A DNA stretch of 64,000 nucleotides from Streptomyces sp. NRRL S-87 (lineage in GTDB: Bacteria; Actinomycetota; Actinomycetes; Streptomycetales; Streptomycetaceae). The notes below the pieces were generated by a model. It did not search any database. It worked only from the letters and a program-made list of their open reading frames with translations, and was not told the DNA's origin. The position numbers and the translations under genes were made by a program. Shown here one piece after another: positions 44,870-52,923 of this stretch. Position 1 is the stretch's first letter; each line of letters opens with the position of its first letter. The DNA is taken from positions 62,001-126,000 of the forward strand of contig NZ_JOGB01000021.1 in assembly GCF_000719335.1 (NCBI RefSeq), written 5' to 3'.

Positions 44870-45584
44870 TCGCGGCCGCGATGCGCTCCGCGCGCAGCGC
44901 CTCGTACCAGCGGTCGTCGACCGGCGGCAGCGCGTTCACGTCCAGCGCCAGCTTCAGCAGCAGGTCCGCGATCTGGGGGTTGCGGGCCATCACGGGACCG
45001 TGCATGTAGGTGCCGAAGACCGTGTCGTTGTACGCGCCCTCGGTGCCGTCGCCCGTGCCGTTGCCGCGGCCGAGGCGGACCCGGGCGAACGGCTTGGCCG
45101 TCGGGCCCAGGTGCGTGACGCCCTGGTGGTTCTCGAAGCCCGTCAGCTGCGGCAGGTTCAGGTTCGGGTCGATGTCCGCCAGGACGTCGCCCACGCACCG
45201 CTCGCCCTCGCCGCGGACCGTCACGACGTCCAGCAGGCCGAGGCCCTCCTGGCGCTGGCCCATGTCGTTGACGAACTCCTGGCCCAGGATCTGGTAGCCG
45301 GCGCACACCGAGAAGACGATCGCGCCGTTGGACACCGCCCGGGCCAGACCGCCGTCGCGCACCAGCCGCTCCGCGGCCAGCCGCTGCGGCCGGTCCTCAC
45401 CGCCGCCGATCAGGTAGATGTCGCCGGAGGTGGGCACCGGCTGGTCGCTGCGCACGTCCAGGCGCTGCACGTCCAGGCCGCGCTGGCGGGCCCGGCGCTC
45501 GACGACGAGGGCGTTGCCCTGGTCTCCGTACGTGCTGAGCAGGTCCGGGTAGACCCACACGAGACGCAGGCTGTTGTCGCTCAT
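44856..45584 (-). CDS. gatD: Lipid II isoglutaminyl synthase, glutaminase subunit GatD
   Basis: A 242-residue class I (CobB/CobQ-like) glutamine amidotransferase. The nucleophile is C94 (IVFSVCAGYQILGQEF) and the partner is H195 (TYMHGPVMARNP). With MurT it amidates the D-glutamate of lipid II, a step important for wall cross-linking. The gene follows murT by 28 bases on the same strand. Confidence 0.92.
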   Translation of the reverse strand: MSDNSLRLVWVYPDLLSTYGDQGNALVVERRARQRGLDVQRLDVRSDQPVPTSGDIYLIGGGEDRPQRLAAERLVRDGGLARAVSNGAIVFSVCAGYQILGQEFVNDMGQRQEGLGLLDVVTVRGEGERCVGDVLADIDPNLNLPQLTGFENHQGVTHLGPTAKPFARVRLGRGNGTGDGTEGAYNDTVFGTYMHGPVMARNPQIADLLLKLALDVNALPPVDDRWYEALRAERIAAATQPA

Positions 45585-45612
45585 GCTCGTTGTCCTCAGA
45601 AGGTCTCGTGGA

Positions 45613-46851
45613 CTAGTTGCCGACGCGGCGGCGGACGTCCTGGAAGGCGGTGTAGTTCGCGATCAGCTCGATCTGGCCGGGCGGGCACAGCTGCACGGCC
45701 TCGTCGAGGGTGTCGCAGACGCGGAAGTCCACGTCGGCGACCTCCAGGCGGACGGCCAGGTCGAGCTTGCGGTCGCCGATCACGAAGATCGGGTGGCCGG
45801 CCAGCCGCCCGTAGTCCACGTCCCACAGCCACGAGGTGTCGGTGCCGTCGGCGCCGCGCGCGTTCACCGAGAGGATCACCGGAGCCGGAGCCGGGTCGAT
45901 CAGGGAAAACGTTTCGAGCCAGCCCGCCGGGTTCTTCGCGAGCAGGAGGCGCACCTGGCGGTTCATGAAGTCCACCACGTCGTACCGGCCGGCCACCGCC
46001 TGGACCTGGTACATCCGCTCCAGCGCGACCTGCGGCGGCACGCCGAACACGGCGGCCACGGCGGCCGAGGTGGCGGCGTTGGACTTGTTCGCGCGGCCCG
46101 GCAGCTGGAGGTGGATCGGCCAGGCGCTGCCGTGCGGGTCGAGCACGTGGTCGCCGGACAGGGCCCAGCTGGGCGTCGGGCGGCGGAAGCCGCACTCGCC
46201 GCAGAACCAGTCGTCGCCCGGGCGCTGCATCACACCGCCGCAGGAGGGGCACGACCAGGCGTCGTCCTTCCACTCCTGGCCGGCGGCCACCCACACGACG
46301 TTCGGCGAGGAGGAGGCGGCCCACACGATGAGCGGGTCGTCGGCGTTGGCCACGACCACGGCCTTGGTGCCCTCCAGGCCCTCCCGCCACTTCTCCGCGA
46401 GCATGCGGGTCTCCGCGGCCCGGTCGAGCTGGTCGCGCGAGAGGTTGAGCAGCGCGATCGCCTTCGGGGTGGTGTCCCGGGCCACGCCGGCCAGGTACTT
46501 CTCGTCCACCTCGATGACGCCGTACTTCGCCTCCGAGCCGCCCGCCAGGGCGGAGGTGATGCCGGCCGGCATGTTCGCGCCCAGCGCGTTCGACACGACC
46601 GGGCCGCTGGCCCGCAGGGCCTCGGCGATCAGACGGGTCGTGGTGGTCTTGCCGTTCGTCGCGGAGACGAGGACGACATCGAGGTGCTGCGCCAGCGCGC
46701 TGAGCAGATCGGGGTCGAGCTTGAGGGCCACCTTGCCCCCGATCACCGATCCGCTGCCCCGCCCTGCGGCCCGCGACACCGCCGCCGCGGCCTTGCCCGC
46801 CGTCACGGCCAGCTTGGCCCGCGGCGAAAGCGGCTCCGTGTTGCCTGCCAT
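45613..46851 (-). CDS. murT: Lipid II isoglutaminyl synthase, Mur ligase subunit MurT
   Basis: A 412-residue Mur-ligase-like protein. The ATP loop is SATNGKTTTTRLIAEAL (residues 63-79). An inserted Cys4 zinc ribbon follows, with C201, C204, C217 and C220 (CPSCGGVMQ, DWFCGECGF), as in MurT of Gram-positives. DUF1727 forms the C-terminal domain (YTAFQDVRRRVGN at the end). It uses ATP to activate the glutamate of lipid II, and GatD supplies ammonia. Confidence 0.93.
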   Translation of the reverse strand: MAGNTEPLSPRAKLAVTAGKAAAAVSRAAGRGSGSVIGGKVALKLDPDLLSALAQHLDVVLVSATNGKTTTTRLIAEALRASGPVVSNALGANMPAGITSALAGGSEAKYGVIEVDEKYLAGVARDTTPKAIALLNLSRDQLDRAAETRMLAEKWREGLEGTKAVVVANADDPLIVWAASSSPNVVWVAAGQEWKDDAWSCPSCGGVMQRPGDDWFCGECGFRRPTPSWALSGDHVLDPHGSAWPIHLQLPGRANKSNAATSAAVAAVFGVPPQVALERMYQVQAVAGRYDVVDFMNRQVRLLLAKNPAGWLETFSLIDPAPAPVILSVNARGADGTDTSWLWDVDYGRLAGHPIFVIGDRKLDLAVRLEVADVDFRVCDTLDEAVQLCPPGQIELIANYTAFQDVRRRVGN

Positions 46852-46965
46852 CGTCCCTGCTCCTCCTTGCGTCGGTCCGGGCTCAGCCTATCCAGAACCG
46901 GCCTGGGCCCTGACCAGGCGCCCAGGTGGATCCCTCATATATTCGCCCGACGTACCCTTACGGCC

Positions 46966-47532
46966 ATGCGACAGCGCCCGATCCCCGGCACTTCCGGTCT
47001 CGTCCGCACCATGACCCTGCTGGGCGACCCGGTGCTCCACGCCCCCTGCGCGGAGGTCACGGAGTTCGGCCCGGACCTCGACCGGCTGGTCGAGGACATG
47101 TTCGCGACGATGTACGCGGCCCAGGGCGTGGGCCTCGCCGCCAACCAGGTCGGCGTCGGGCAGCGGGTGTTCGTCTACGACTGCCCGGACGACGAGGACG
47201 TCCGGCACGTCGGCCACGTGGTGAACCCGCGGCTCGTCGAGGCCGACGGGTACGAGGTCACCGGCCCCGAGGGCTGTCTGTCCCTGCCGGGCCTGGAGGC
47301 CGGTACGACCCGGTTCGACCGTGCCGTGGTGGAGGGCGTGGACCGCGAGGGCCGGCCGGTGCGCGTCGAGGGTACCGGGTTCTTCGCGCGCTGCCTGCAG
47401 CACGAGTGCGACCACCTCGACGGCACGGTGTACGTCGACCGGCTCGCGGGCCTGAGGCTGCGCCGGGCGAAGCGGGGCATCCGCAAGGCGCCGTGGGGGC
47501 AGCGGGAGCAGGCGCGCGCCTACACGGCGTAG
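46966..47532 (+). CDS. def: Peptide deformylase
   Basis: A 188-residue deformylase that removes the N-formyl group from new proteins. The three motifs are GVGLAANQVG, EGCLSLPG (C104) and QHECDHLDG (H146, E147, H150); C104 and the two His bind the metal and Glu is the catalytic base. The ATG at 46966 has a TACCCT -10-like element at 46953-46958 only 7 bases upstream, with no ribosome binding site, so the mRNA is probably leaderless. It is divergent from murT. Confidence 0.95.
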   Translation: MRQRPIPGTSGLVRTMTLLGDPVLHAPCAEVTEFGPDLDRLVEDMFATMYAAQGVGLAANQVGVGQRVFVYDCPDDEDVRHVGHVVNPRLVEADGYEVTGPEGCLSLPGLEAGTTRFDRAVVEGVDREGRPVRVEGTGFFARCLQHECDHLDGTVYVDRLAGLRLRRAKRGIRKAPWGQREQARAYTA

Positions 47533-47545
47533 CCCGCGTACGGGG

Positions 47546-48214
47546 TCAGAAGCCCGGGCCGCCCTCGAGGACGCCCGCGGTGGACAGGTGGCCCCACAGC
47601 AGGTCCGTGAGGTCGGTCACCAGCTCCGCACGGGTGCAGGGGCGCTCGCCCAGCCACCAGTCACCGGCGGCGTGCAGCATGCCGACGATCCCGTGGCCCC
47701 AGACCCGCGCCAGCCGGTCGCCGGCCGGGCCGAGGTCCACGCGCTCGGCGATCACCAGGGCGAGCTCCTCGCCCAGCCGGCGCAGCAGCGGGGCCGAGTG
47801 CCGACCCACGTCGAAGCCGCGGTCGGTGGGCTGGGAGTCCTCGGCGGGGTGCATGAGGAAGCGGTACACCTGCGGCCGGGCCTCGATGGCCGCGAGGTAG
47901 GTGTCGAGGGTGGCCTCGACGCGGTGCCGGCGGTCGGTGGGGGCGTCCAGCGCGGCCCGCAGCGAGGCGAGCAGGGCGTCCGTGTGCCGGACGGCCAGGG
48001 CCTGGTACAGGCCCGCCTTGTCGCCGAAGTGGCGGTAGAGGATCGGCTTGGTGATGCCCGCCTCGGCGGCGATGGCGTTCATGGAGGCCTTCGGGCCGTC
48101 GCGCAGGACGACCCGGTCGGCGGCCTCCAGCAGCTGGCGGCGCCTGCGGTCGGCGGTGCTCAGCCGCCCGTCCTCGTGGTCGGCCTGGTGATCGGCCTGC
48201 TGCGTGGTCTCCAT
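47546..48214 (-). CDS. TetR-family transcriptional regulator
   Basis: A 222-residue TetR protein. The helix-turn-helix is in RRRQLLEAADRVVLRDGPKASMNAIAAEAGITKPILYRHFGDKAGLYQAL (residues 24-73). The C-terminal domain is a ligand pocket (WGHGIVGMLHAAGDWWLGE). It is divergent from an acyl-CoA dehydrogenase, and twin palindromes lie in between, so it very likely represses that gene in response to a CoA-linked or fatty ligand. The stop is close to the convergent def stop. Confidence 0.9.
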   Translation of the reverse strand: METTQQADHQADHEDGRLSTADRRRRQLLEAADRVVLRDGPKASMNAIAAEAGITKPILYRHFGDKAGLYQALAVRHTDALLASLRAALDAPTDRRHRVEATLDTYLAAIEARPQVYRFLMHPAEDSQPTDRGFDVGRHSAPLLRRLGEELALVIAERVDLGPAGDRLARVWGHGIVGMLHAAGDWWLGERPCTRAELVTDLTDLLWGHLSTAGVLEGGPGF

Positions 48215-48302
48215 GACGTGCTCTCTCCCCGCCCGTGCGATTGCGTGACGCAGGCGCAACGTAACACCACGCACACCCCCCGAGCCGAATCGGTGGCAGC
48301 GG

Positions 48303-48367
48303 TTGACATCCCCTACTGACGAGTAACACACTGCGGTTACCGCAGGTAACAAGCCGCGGTTACCGCA
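48303..48367. promoter_or_regulatory. Paired TetR-type operators and promoter
   Basis: TGCGGTTACCGCA (48332-48344) and CGCGGTTACCGCA (48355-48367) are two near-identical palindromes 23 bases apart, with GTAAC copies around them. TTGACA (48303-48308) lies upstream. Direct repetition and the flanking TetR gene make this a convincing operator pair. Confidence 0.75.
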
Positions 48368-48409
48368 AGTAAGGCACGATGCGGACAAGGCTACAGCCGG
48401 GAGGGGAAC

Positions 48410-49636
48410 ATGGCGGAGTTCACCATGGAGCTCAGCGACGAGCAGAAGGAGGTGCGCGACTGGCTCCACGGCTTCGCCGCCGACGTGATCCGCCCCGCGG
48501 CCGCGGAGTGGGACGAGCGCGAGGAGACCCCCTGGCCCGTCATCCAGGAGGCCGCCAAGGTCGGCATCTACTCGCTCGACTTCTACGCCCAGCAGTTCTT
48601 CGACCCCACGGGCCTCGGCATCCCGATGGCGATGGAGGAGCTCTTCTGGGGCGACGCCGGCATCGCGCTGTCCATCGTCGGCACCGGCCTGGCCGCCATC
48701 GGCGTCGTGGCGAACGGCACCGAGGAGCAGATCGGCACCTGGATCCCGCAGATGTACGGCACCCCGGACGACGTCAAGGTGGCCGCCTTCTGCTCCTCCG
48801 AGCCGGACGCGGGCTCCGACGTCGGATCGATGCGCACCCGCGCCGTGTACGACCAGGCCAAGGACGAGTGGGTGCTCAACGGCACCAAGACCTGGGCGAC
48901 CAACGGCGGCATCGCCAACGTCCACATCGTCGTGGCCGTGGTCGACCCCGAGCTCGGCACCAAGGGCCACGCCTCGTTCATCATCCCGCCGAACACCCCC
49001 GGCCTCTCCCAGGGGCAGAAGTTCAAGAAGCACGGCATCCGCGCCTCGCACACCGCCGAGGTCGTGCTCGAGGACGTGCGGGTGCCCGGCTCCTGCCTGC
49101 TCGGCGGCAAGGAGAAGCTCGACGAGCGCCTCGCCCGCGCCCGCGAGCGGGCCAAGGCGGGCGGCGAGCGCGTGAAGAACGCCGCGATGGCCACCTTCGA
49201 GGCCTCCCGGCCCGCCGTGGGCGCCATGGCCGTAGGTACCGCCCGGGCCGCGTACGAGGTGGCCCTCGACTACGCCAGGACCCGCACCCAGTTCGGCCGC
49301 CCGATCATCGACAACCAGGGCGTCGCCTTCCAGCTCGCCGACATGCGCACCCAGATCGACGCGGCGCGCCTGCTGGTCTGGCGCGCCTCCTGGATGGCGA
49401 GCACCGGCAAGCCGTTCACCTCCGCCGAGGGCTCGATGTCCAAGCTGTACGCGAGCGAGGTCGCCAAGAAGGTCACCGCCCAGGCCGTCCAGATCCTCGG
49501 CGGCAACGGCTACACCCGCGAGTACCCGGTCGAGCGGATGCACCGCGACAGCGCCATCTACACGATCTTCGAGGGCACGAGCGAGATCCAGCGCCTGGTG
49601 ATCGCCCGCACCCTGTCCGGCATGCCGATCCGGTAG
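48410..49636 (+). CDS. Acyl-CoA dehydrogenase
   Basis: A 408-residue FAD-dependent acyl-CoA dehydrogenase. It contains AAFCSSEPDAGSDVGSM (substrate/FAD loop), YDQAKDEWVLNGTKTWATNGG, TARAAYEVALDYARTRTQFGRPI and the closing QILGGNGYTREYPVERMHRDSAIYTIFEGTSEIQRLVIAR, where the catalytic Glu is found in many members. It introduces a double bond in an acyl-CoA; the chain length is unknown. Regulation by the divergent TetR protein is likely. Confidence 0.93.
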   Translation: MAEFTMELSDEQKEVRDWLHGFAADVIRPAAAEWDEREETPWPVIQEAAKVGIYSLDFYAQQFFDPTGLGIPMAMEELFWGDAGIALSIVGTGLAAIGVVANGTEEQIGTWIPQMYGTPDDVKVAAFCSSEPDAGSDVGSMRTRAVYDQAKDEWVLNGTKTWATNGGIANVHIVVAVVDPELGTKGHASFIIPPNTPGLSQGQKFKKHGIRASHTAEVVLEDVRVPGSCLLGGKEKLDERLARARERAKAGGERVKNAAMATFEASRPAVGAMAVGTARAAYEVALDYARTRTQFGRPIIDNQGVAFQLADMRTQIDAARLLVWRASWMASTGKPFTSAEGSMSKLYASEVAKKVTAQAVQILGGNGYTREYPVERMHRDSAIYTIFEGTSEIQRLVIARTLSGMPIR

Positions 49637-49646
49637 CCGGAGCCGT

Positions 49647-49704
49647 ACGCCCAGGGGCCGGCCCCCACCGCCCGCGGCGGGACGGGGGGCCGGCCCCTGG
49701 GCGT
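49647..49704. terminator. Very long perfect terminator hairpin
   Basis: A 20-bp perfect stem, ACGCCCAGGGGCCGGCCCCC (49647-49666) / GGGGGCCGGCCCCTGGGCGT (49685-49704), with an 18-base loop, between convergent genes. It reaches the last base of the SRPBCC stop codon. Confidence 0.88.
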
Positions 49705-50153
49705 CAGCGGGCGTCCCGCAGCAGCCCGGCCAGGGCGCGCGCGAAGAGCAGCCGGCCCGCCGCGGCCGTCAGCGGGTCCAGGAACCGCGGCAGGCCGCGC
49801 AGCCGCAGTTCCTCCCGCCACCGCACCTCGCTGCCGCCGCGGCCGTCAGGGGCGGGGCGCACCTCGATCTCGGCCCAGCCCGTCACCACCCGGCCGTGCT
49901 TGACCAGCCGGCAGTGCCCGGGCCGGCCGTCCGCCGGCGGCCGCCAGGCGACCACTTCCATCGGGTCGTCGAAGGCGACCCGCCCCAGGCCCGTGCGGGC
50001 CGTGAAGCGGGTGCCCAGGCGCGTGGGCGGGTCCGTGGCCACCGTCGTACGGGTCAGCGGGACCTGCGCGCCGTGCCGCTCCCAGTCCGTCACTCTGTGC
50101 CACGCCTCAAGAAGCGGTACATCGGCGGTGTGCACGATCTGGATAACGGACAT
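49704..50153 (-). CDS. SRPBCC (polyketide cyclase-like) family protein
   Basis: A 149-residue START/SRPBCC-fold protein: MSVIQIVHTADVPLLEAWHRVTDWERHGAQVPLTR, then TARTGLGRVAFDDPMEVVAW and CRLVKHGRVVTGWAEIEV. The fold encloses a hydrophobic ligand; function is unknown. I chose the ATG at 50153, which gives the usual N-terminus for this group, although its ribosome binding site is weak. In-frame ATGs at 50207 and 50231 are alternatives. Confidence 0.75.
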   Translation of the reverse strand: MSVIQIVHTADVPLLEAWHRVTDWERHGAQVPLTRTTVATDPPTRLGTRFTARTGLGRVAFDDPMEVVAWRPPADGRPGHCRLVKHGRVVTGWAEIEVRPAPDGRGGSEVRWREELRLRGLPRFLDPLTAAAGRLLFARALAGLLRDAR

Positions 50154-50311
50154 GTACTGATCGTAAATCCCCTTCCGGTACCTGAGATGAATGTCGAATA
50201 TGGGTTCCATCCGGTGCCGGCGGTCGGTCATACTTCCGGCCACCGTGGACGGCGGCTCGGACCGGCAACGACCACCCGGCCCTCCGCCGCCGCAGCGCGA
50301 GGAGGTACGCC

Positions 50312-50506
50312 ATGTTGTGTTCCCACCAGCCGATGTGCCCCAGTGCCGACAGCGCCGATCGTGACGCCGCCCGCACCGTGGCCTCCCATCCCGAACAGGG
50401 CTGGAGCCTGCTCTGCAACGGCGTGGTGCTCTTCGACGACACCGGTGAACAACTTCCCGACGGGCGCGTGGTCGAGCCGCGCCGCCCCGTCCTGCTCCGA
50501 GCCTGA
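50312..50506 (+). CDS. DUF5999 family protein
   Basis: A 64-residue protein matching the Streptomyces DUF5999 pattern: MLCSHQPMCPSADSADRDAA, then SHPEQGWSLLCNGVVLFDDTGEQLPDG. It has conserved C3, C9 and C35 with H5, suggestive of metal binding; function is unknown. GAGGAGG lies directly upstream. It is abundant in this genus and often monocistronic. Confidence 0.85.
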   Translation: MLCSHQPMCPSADSADRDAARTVASHPEQGWSLLCNGVVLFDDTGEQLPDGRVVEPRRPVLLRA

Positions 50507-50519
50507 ACAGGGGGAGACC

Positions 50520-50612
50520 ATGCGCCAGACCCTGATCCGCAAGCCCGCCCCGCGCCCCGCGCCCCGCGACCTGGACCTGCGTACGCCGTCGGGCAGACCC
50601 CTCCCGTACTGA
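50520..50612 (+). CDS. Possible 30-residue peptide downstream of DUF5999
   Basis: ATG at 50520 has a good site (GGGGGAG, 5 bases upstream) and is 13 bases after the DUF5999 stop. It encodes a basic, Pro/Arg-rich peptide starting MRQTLIRKPAPRPAP and ending RTPSGRPLPY. There are no Cys residues and I do not recognise a family. It may be real or chance. Confidence 0.35.
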   Translation: MRQTLIRKPAPRPAPRDLDLRTPSGRPLPY

Positions 50613-50813
50613 CGGGAGCCCGCATCCGGGGGAGCCCCCGCCCGCCCGCGTCGGCCTCGAAGGCGACCGCGACGGGCGGCTCCTCGCCGAGCTGACGCGT
50701 GACGCTCAGGAGCCCGTCCGCCGTCGGTGCGCGGAAGGCCGGGTCGGAGAAGGTGGCCGGGCGGCTGACGAACACGCCCATGGACGAGGACCAGTTCCGG
50801 CTCAGCCCACGGC
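50613..50813. other. Intergenic stretch with coding-like bias
   Basis: The minus-strand frame from ATG 50781 (MGVFVSRPATFSDPAFRAPT) shows strong G/C at third positions for about 50 codons, then drifts into the antisense of DUF5999. It may be a remnant of a decayed gene. I do not recognise it. Confidence 0.35.
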
Positions 50814-52844
50814 TCACCCCACCTGCGGCCGGGACTCGGCCCCGCCGTGGAAGGCCTTCTCGTACGCCTCGTCGCCGATGGCCGCCCGGGCCTGCCGCTC
50901 GCCCGCGTCGCGCAGCGCCAGCAGGGAGGGCGAGCCCATCTGGGGCCGGCCCACCGTGCGCCACCAGGCGTGCCCGGTGCCGAGCAGCCGTGCCGCCAGC
51001 TCCCCGTCGCCCTGCGCCGCCACGGCGGCCCCCAGCAGGTCCAGGCCGAGGGCGATCCCGAAGCTGTCGTGCAGCAGCCGCTTGCCCGAGAGCATGGCGC
51101 GGACGTGCCGGGCCGCCTCGCCGGGCCGTCCCAGCCCCAGCGCCGCCACCGCCAGGACGTAGTCGGCGTACGCGCGCAGCCAGTGGTCGCCGATCGCCGC
51201 GCAGGCGTCCCGCAACTCCGCCGCCTCCGCCATGGCCTCCTCGTAGCGGCCCAGGTCGGACAGCGCGTACGAGGCCACCAGCTGGCACAGCAGCCGGCCC
51301 AGCCCGTACGGCCGGCCCGCGTGCGCCGACCGGGCCCGTCCGCCGGTCAGGGCGAGCGCCCGGTCCGCGTCCCCCGGCATCAGCACCGACACGCCCACCA
51401 GGTACGTCGCCCGCAGCCGCGTCTCGGGGTCGGCGGACCCCTCCGCCGCCCGGACGCACTGCTCGCCCAGCGCCAGGCTGGTGCTCAGGTCCCCCTGGAG
51501 CAGGGCGGTCAGCCCGAGGGCCCAGACGCCCTGCCGGTGTGCCGGGTCGTCGGCGGGCACGGTGGCCAGCGCGCGTTCCAGGAAGCCGCGGCCCTCGCTG
51601 AGGTGCCCGCAGCAGAACCAGAAGAACCACAGGTTTCCGGCCATCTCCAGGGCGGTGCGCGGATCGGTGCCCAGCAGGTGTTCCAGGGCCGTGCGCAGCT
51701 CCATGTGGTCGGCGCTGGTGCGGCGGTACCAGTCGAGCTGCTCGGGCCCGAGCCAGCCCGCGTCGGCCTGCCGGGCCAGGGCCGCGTACCAGTGGGCGTG
51801 CCGGTCGGCGACCACCGACTCCTCGCCGAGCTCACCGAGCCACTGGCGGCCGTACTCGCCGATGGTGTCCAGCATCCGGTAGCGCTCGCGCGCGCCTTCG
51901 ACGGTGCGGCGGACCACCGACTTGCCGGCCAGGCCGGCCAGGACCCGCTCCACGCGGTCGGCGGGCAGCGGGCCGCCGGCGCAGACGGCGCGGGCGGCGG
52001 CCAGGTCGAAGTCCCCGGCGAAGACCGACAGCCGGGCCCACAGCAGCCGCTCCAGCGGCTCGCACAGCTCGTGGCTCCAGCCGATCGCGGTGCGCAGGGT
52101 GCGGTGCCGGGGCGGCCGGCCGGCCGCGCGCGGGTCGGCGAGCACCTCGAAGCGGGTCTCCAGACGCGCGGCGACCTGCTCCAGGGTGAGCAGGTCCAGG
52201 CGCGCGCCGGCGAGTTCGAGGGCGAGCGGCAGGCCGTCGAGGCGGCGGCAGACCTCCACGGCGGTGGCCGAGCGCCCCGGGTCGGCGAAGGCCGCGGCGA
52301 GCTGGGGCGTGGCGGCCAGGGCGCGTTCGCGGAAGAGCACCACGGCGTCGCTGTCGGCGTCCCCGACGGGCAGCGGGCGCACCTCGCGGACGGTCTCGCC
52401 GTGGCAGCCCAGGGGTTGGCGGCTGGTGACCAGAACGGTCAGGCCCGGTGCCGCCTGGAGGAGTTCGCCGACCAGATGGCGACAGGACTCGACCAGGTGC
52501 TCGCAGGTGTCGAGCACCAGGAGCACGTCCCGCTCGGCGCACCACTCGCACAGGCTCTCGTCGAGGCTGCGGCCGGACAGTTCGCCCAGGCCCAGGGCGT
52601 GGGCCACGGTGGCGGAGAGCAGGGCGGGGTCGCGCAGCGGGGACAGTTCGATCCACCAGGCGCCGTCGGGGTGGTCCGTACGGGCGGCCGCCCGGGCCGC
52701 GCGCAGGGCGAGACGGGACTTCCCGACGCCGCCCACGCCGGTGAGGGTGACCAGCCGACTCTCCCTCAAGAGGGCCTTCAGCAGGCGTAGTTCCTCGTCC
52801 CGCCCGACAAAGCTCGCCGTCTCCGGCGGCAGGTTCCCCAGCAC
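50814..52844 (-). CDS. NB-ARC/TPR ATPase of the AfsR/LuxR-regulator type, lacking a DNA-binding domain
   Basis: A 676-residue STAND-type protein. An NB-ARC ATPase covers residues 10-300: P-loop TLTGVGGVGKSRLALRAA, Walker B VLLVLDTCEHL, sensor VLVTSRQPLG and GLPLALELAGARLDLLT. TPR-like repeats cover about 340-640. Related proteins usually carry a C-terminal LuxR or N-terminal SARP DNA-binding domain; this one has neither and ends AIGDEAYEKAFHGGAESRPQVG. It starts with GTG at 52844 with little Shine-Dalgarno sequence. It may act through partners or be a truncated form. Confidence 0.85.
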   Translation of the reverse strand: MLGNLPPETASFVGRDEELRLLKALLRESRLVTLTGVGGVGKSRLALRAARAAARTDHPDGAWWIELSPLRDPALLSATVAHALGLGELSGRSLDESLCEWCAERDVLLVLDTCEHLVESCRHLVGELLQAAPGLTVLVTSRQPLGCHGETVREVRPLPVGDADSDAVVLFRERALAATPQLAAAFADPGRSATAVEVCRRLDGLPLALELAGARLDLLTLEQVAARLETRFEVLADPRAAGRPPRHRTLRTAIGWSHELCEPLERLLWARLSVFAGDFDLAAARAVCAGGPLPADRVERVLAGLAGKSVVRRTVEGARERYRMLDTIGEYGRQWLGELGEESVVADRHAHWYAALARQADAGWLGPEQLDWYRRTSADHMELRTALEHLLGTDPRTALEMAGNLWFFWFCCGHLSEGRGFLERALATVPADDPAHRQGVWALGLTALLQGDLSTSLALGEQCVRAAEGSADPETRLRATYLVGVSVLMPGDADRALALTGGRARSAHAGRPYGLGRLLCQLVASYALSDLGRYEEAMAEAAELRDACAAIGDHWLRAYADYVLAVAALGLGRPGEAARHVRAMLSGKRLLHDSFGIALGLDLLGAAVAAQGDGELAARLLGTGHAWWRTVGRPQMGSPSLLALRDAGERQARAAIGDEAYEKAFHGGAESRPQVG

Positions 52845-52923
52845 GGCGTCAGATTCTGTCTCAAAGTCCCGGTGAGGCGCGCCCGGGTGATCGTTGTTGA
52901 TCGAATAGTCATCGAGCGAACGG

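Noticed and set aside
50520..50612. Small peptide as a RiPP precursor
   Set aside because: No Cys/Ser/Thr-rich core, no leader motif I recognise, and no maturase, protease or ABC exporter in the vicinity.
50814..52844. NB-ARC protein as part of an anti-phage defence system
   Set aside because: STAND ATPases occur in defence, but this one resembles AfsR/LuxR-type regulators in its P-loop and TPR region, and no effector or defence gene is adjacent.
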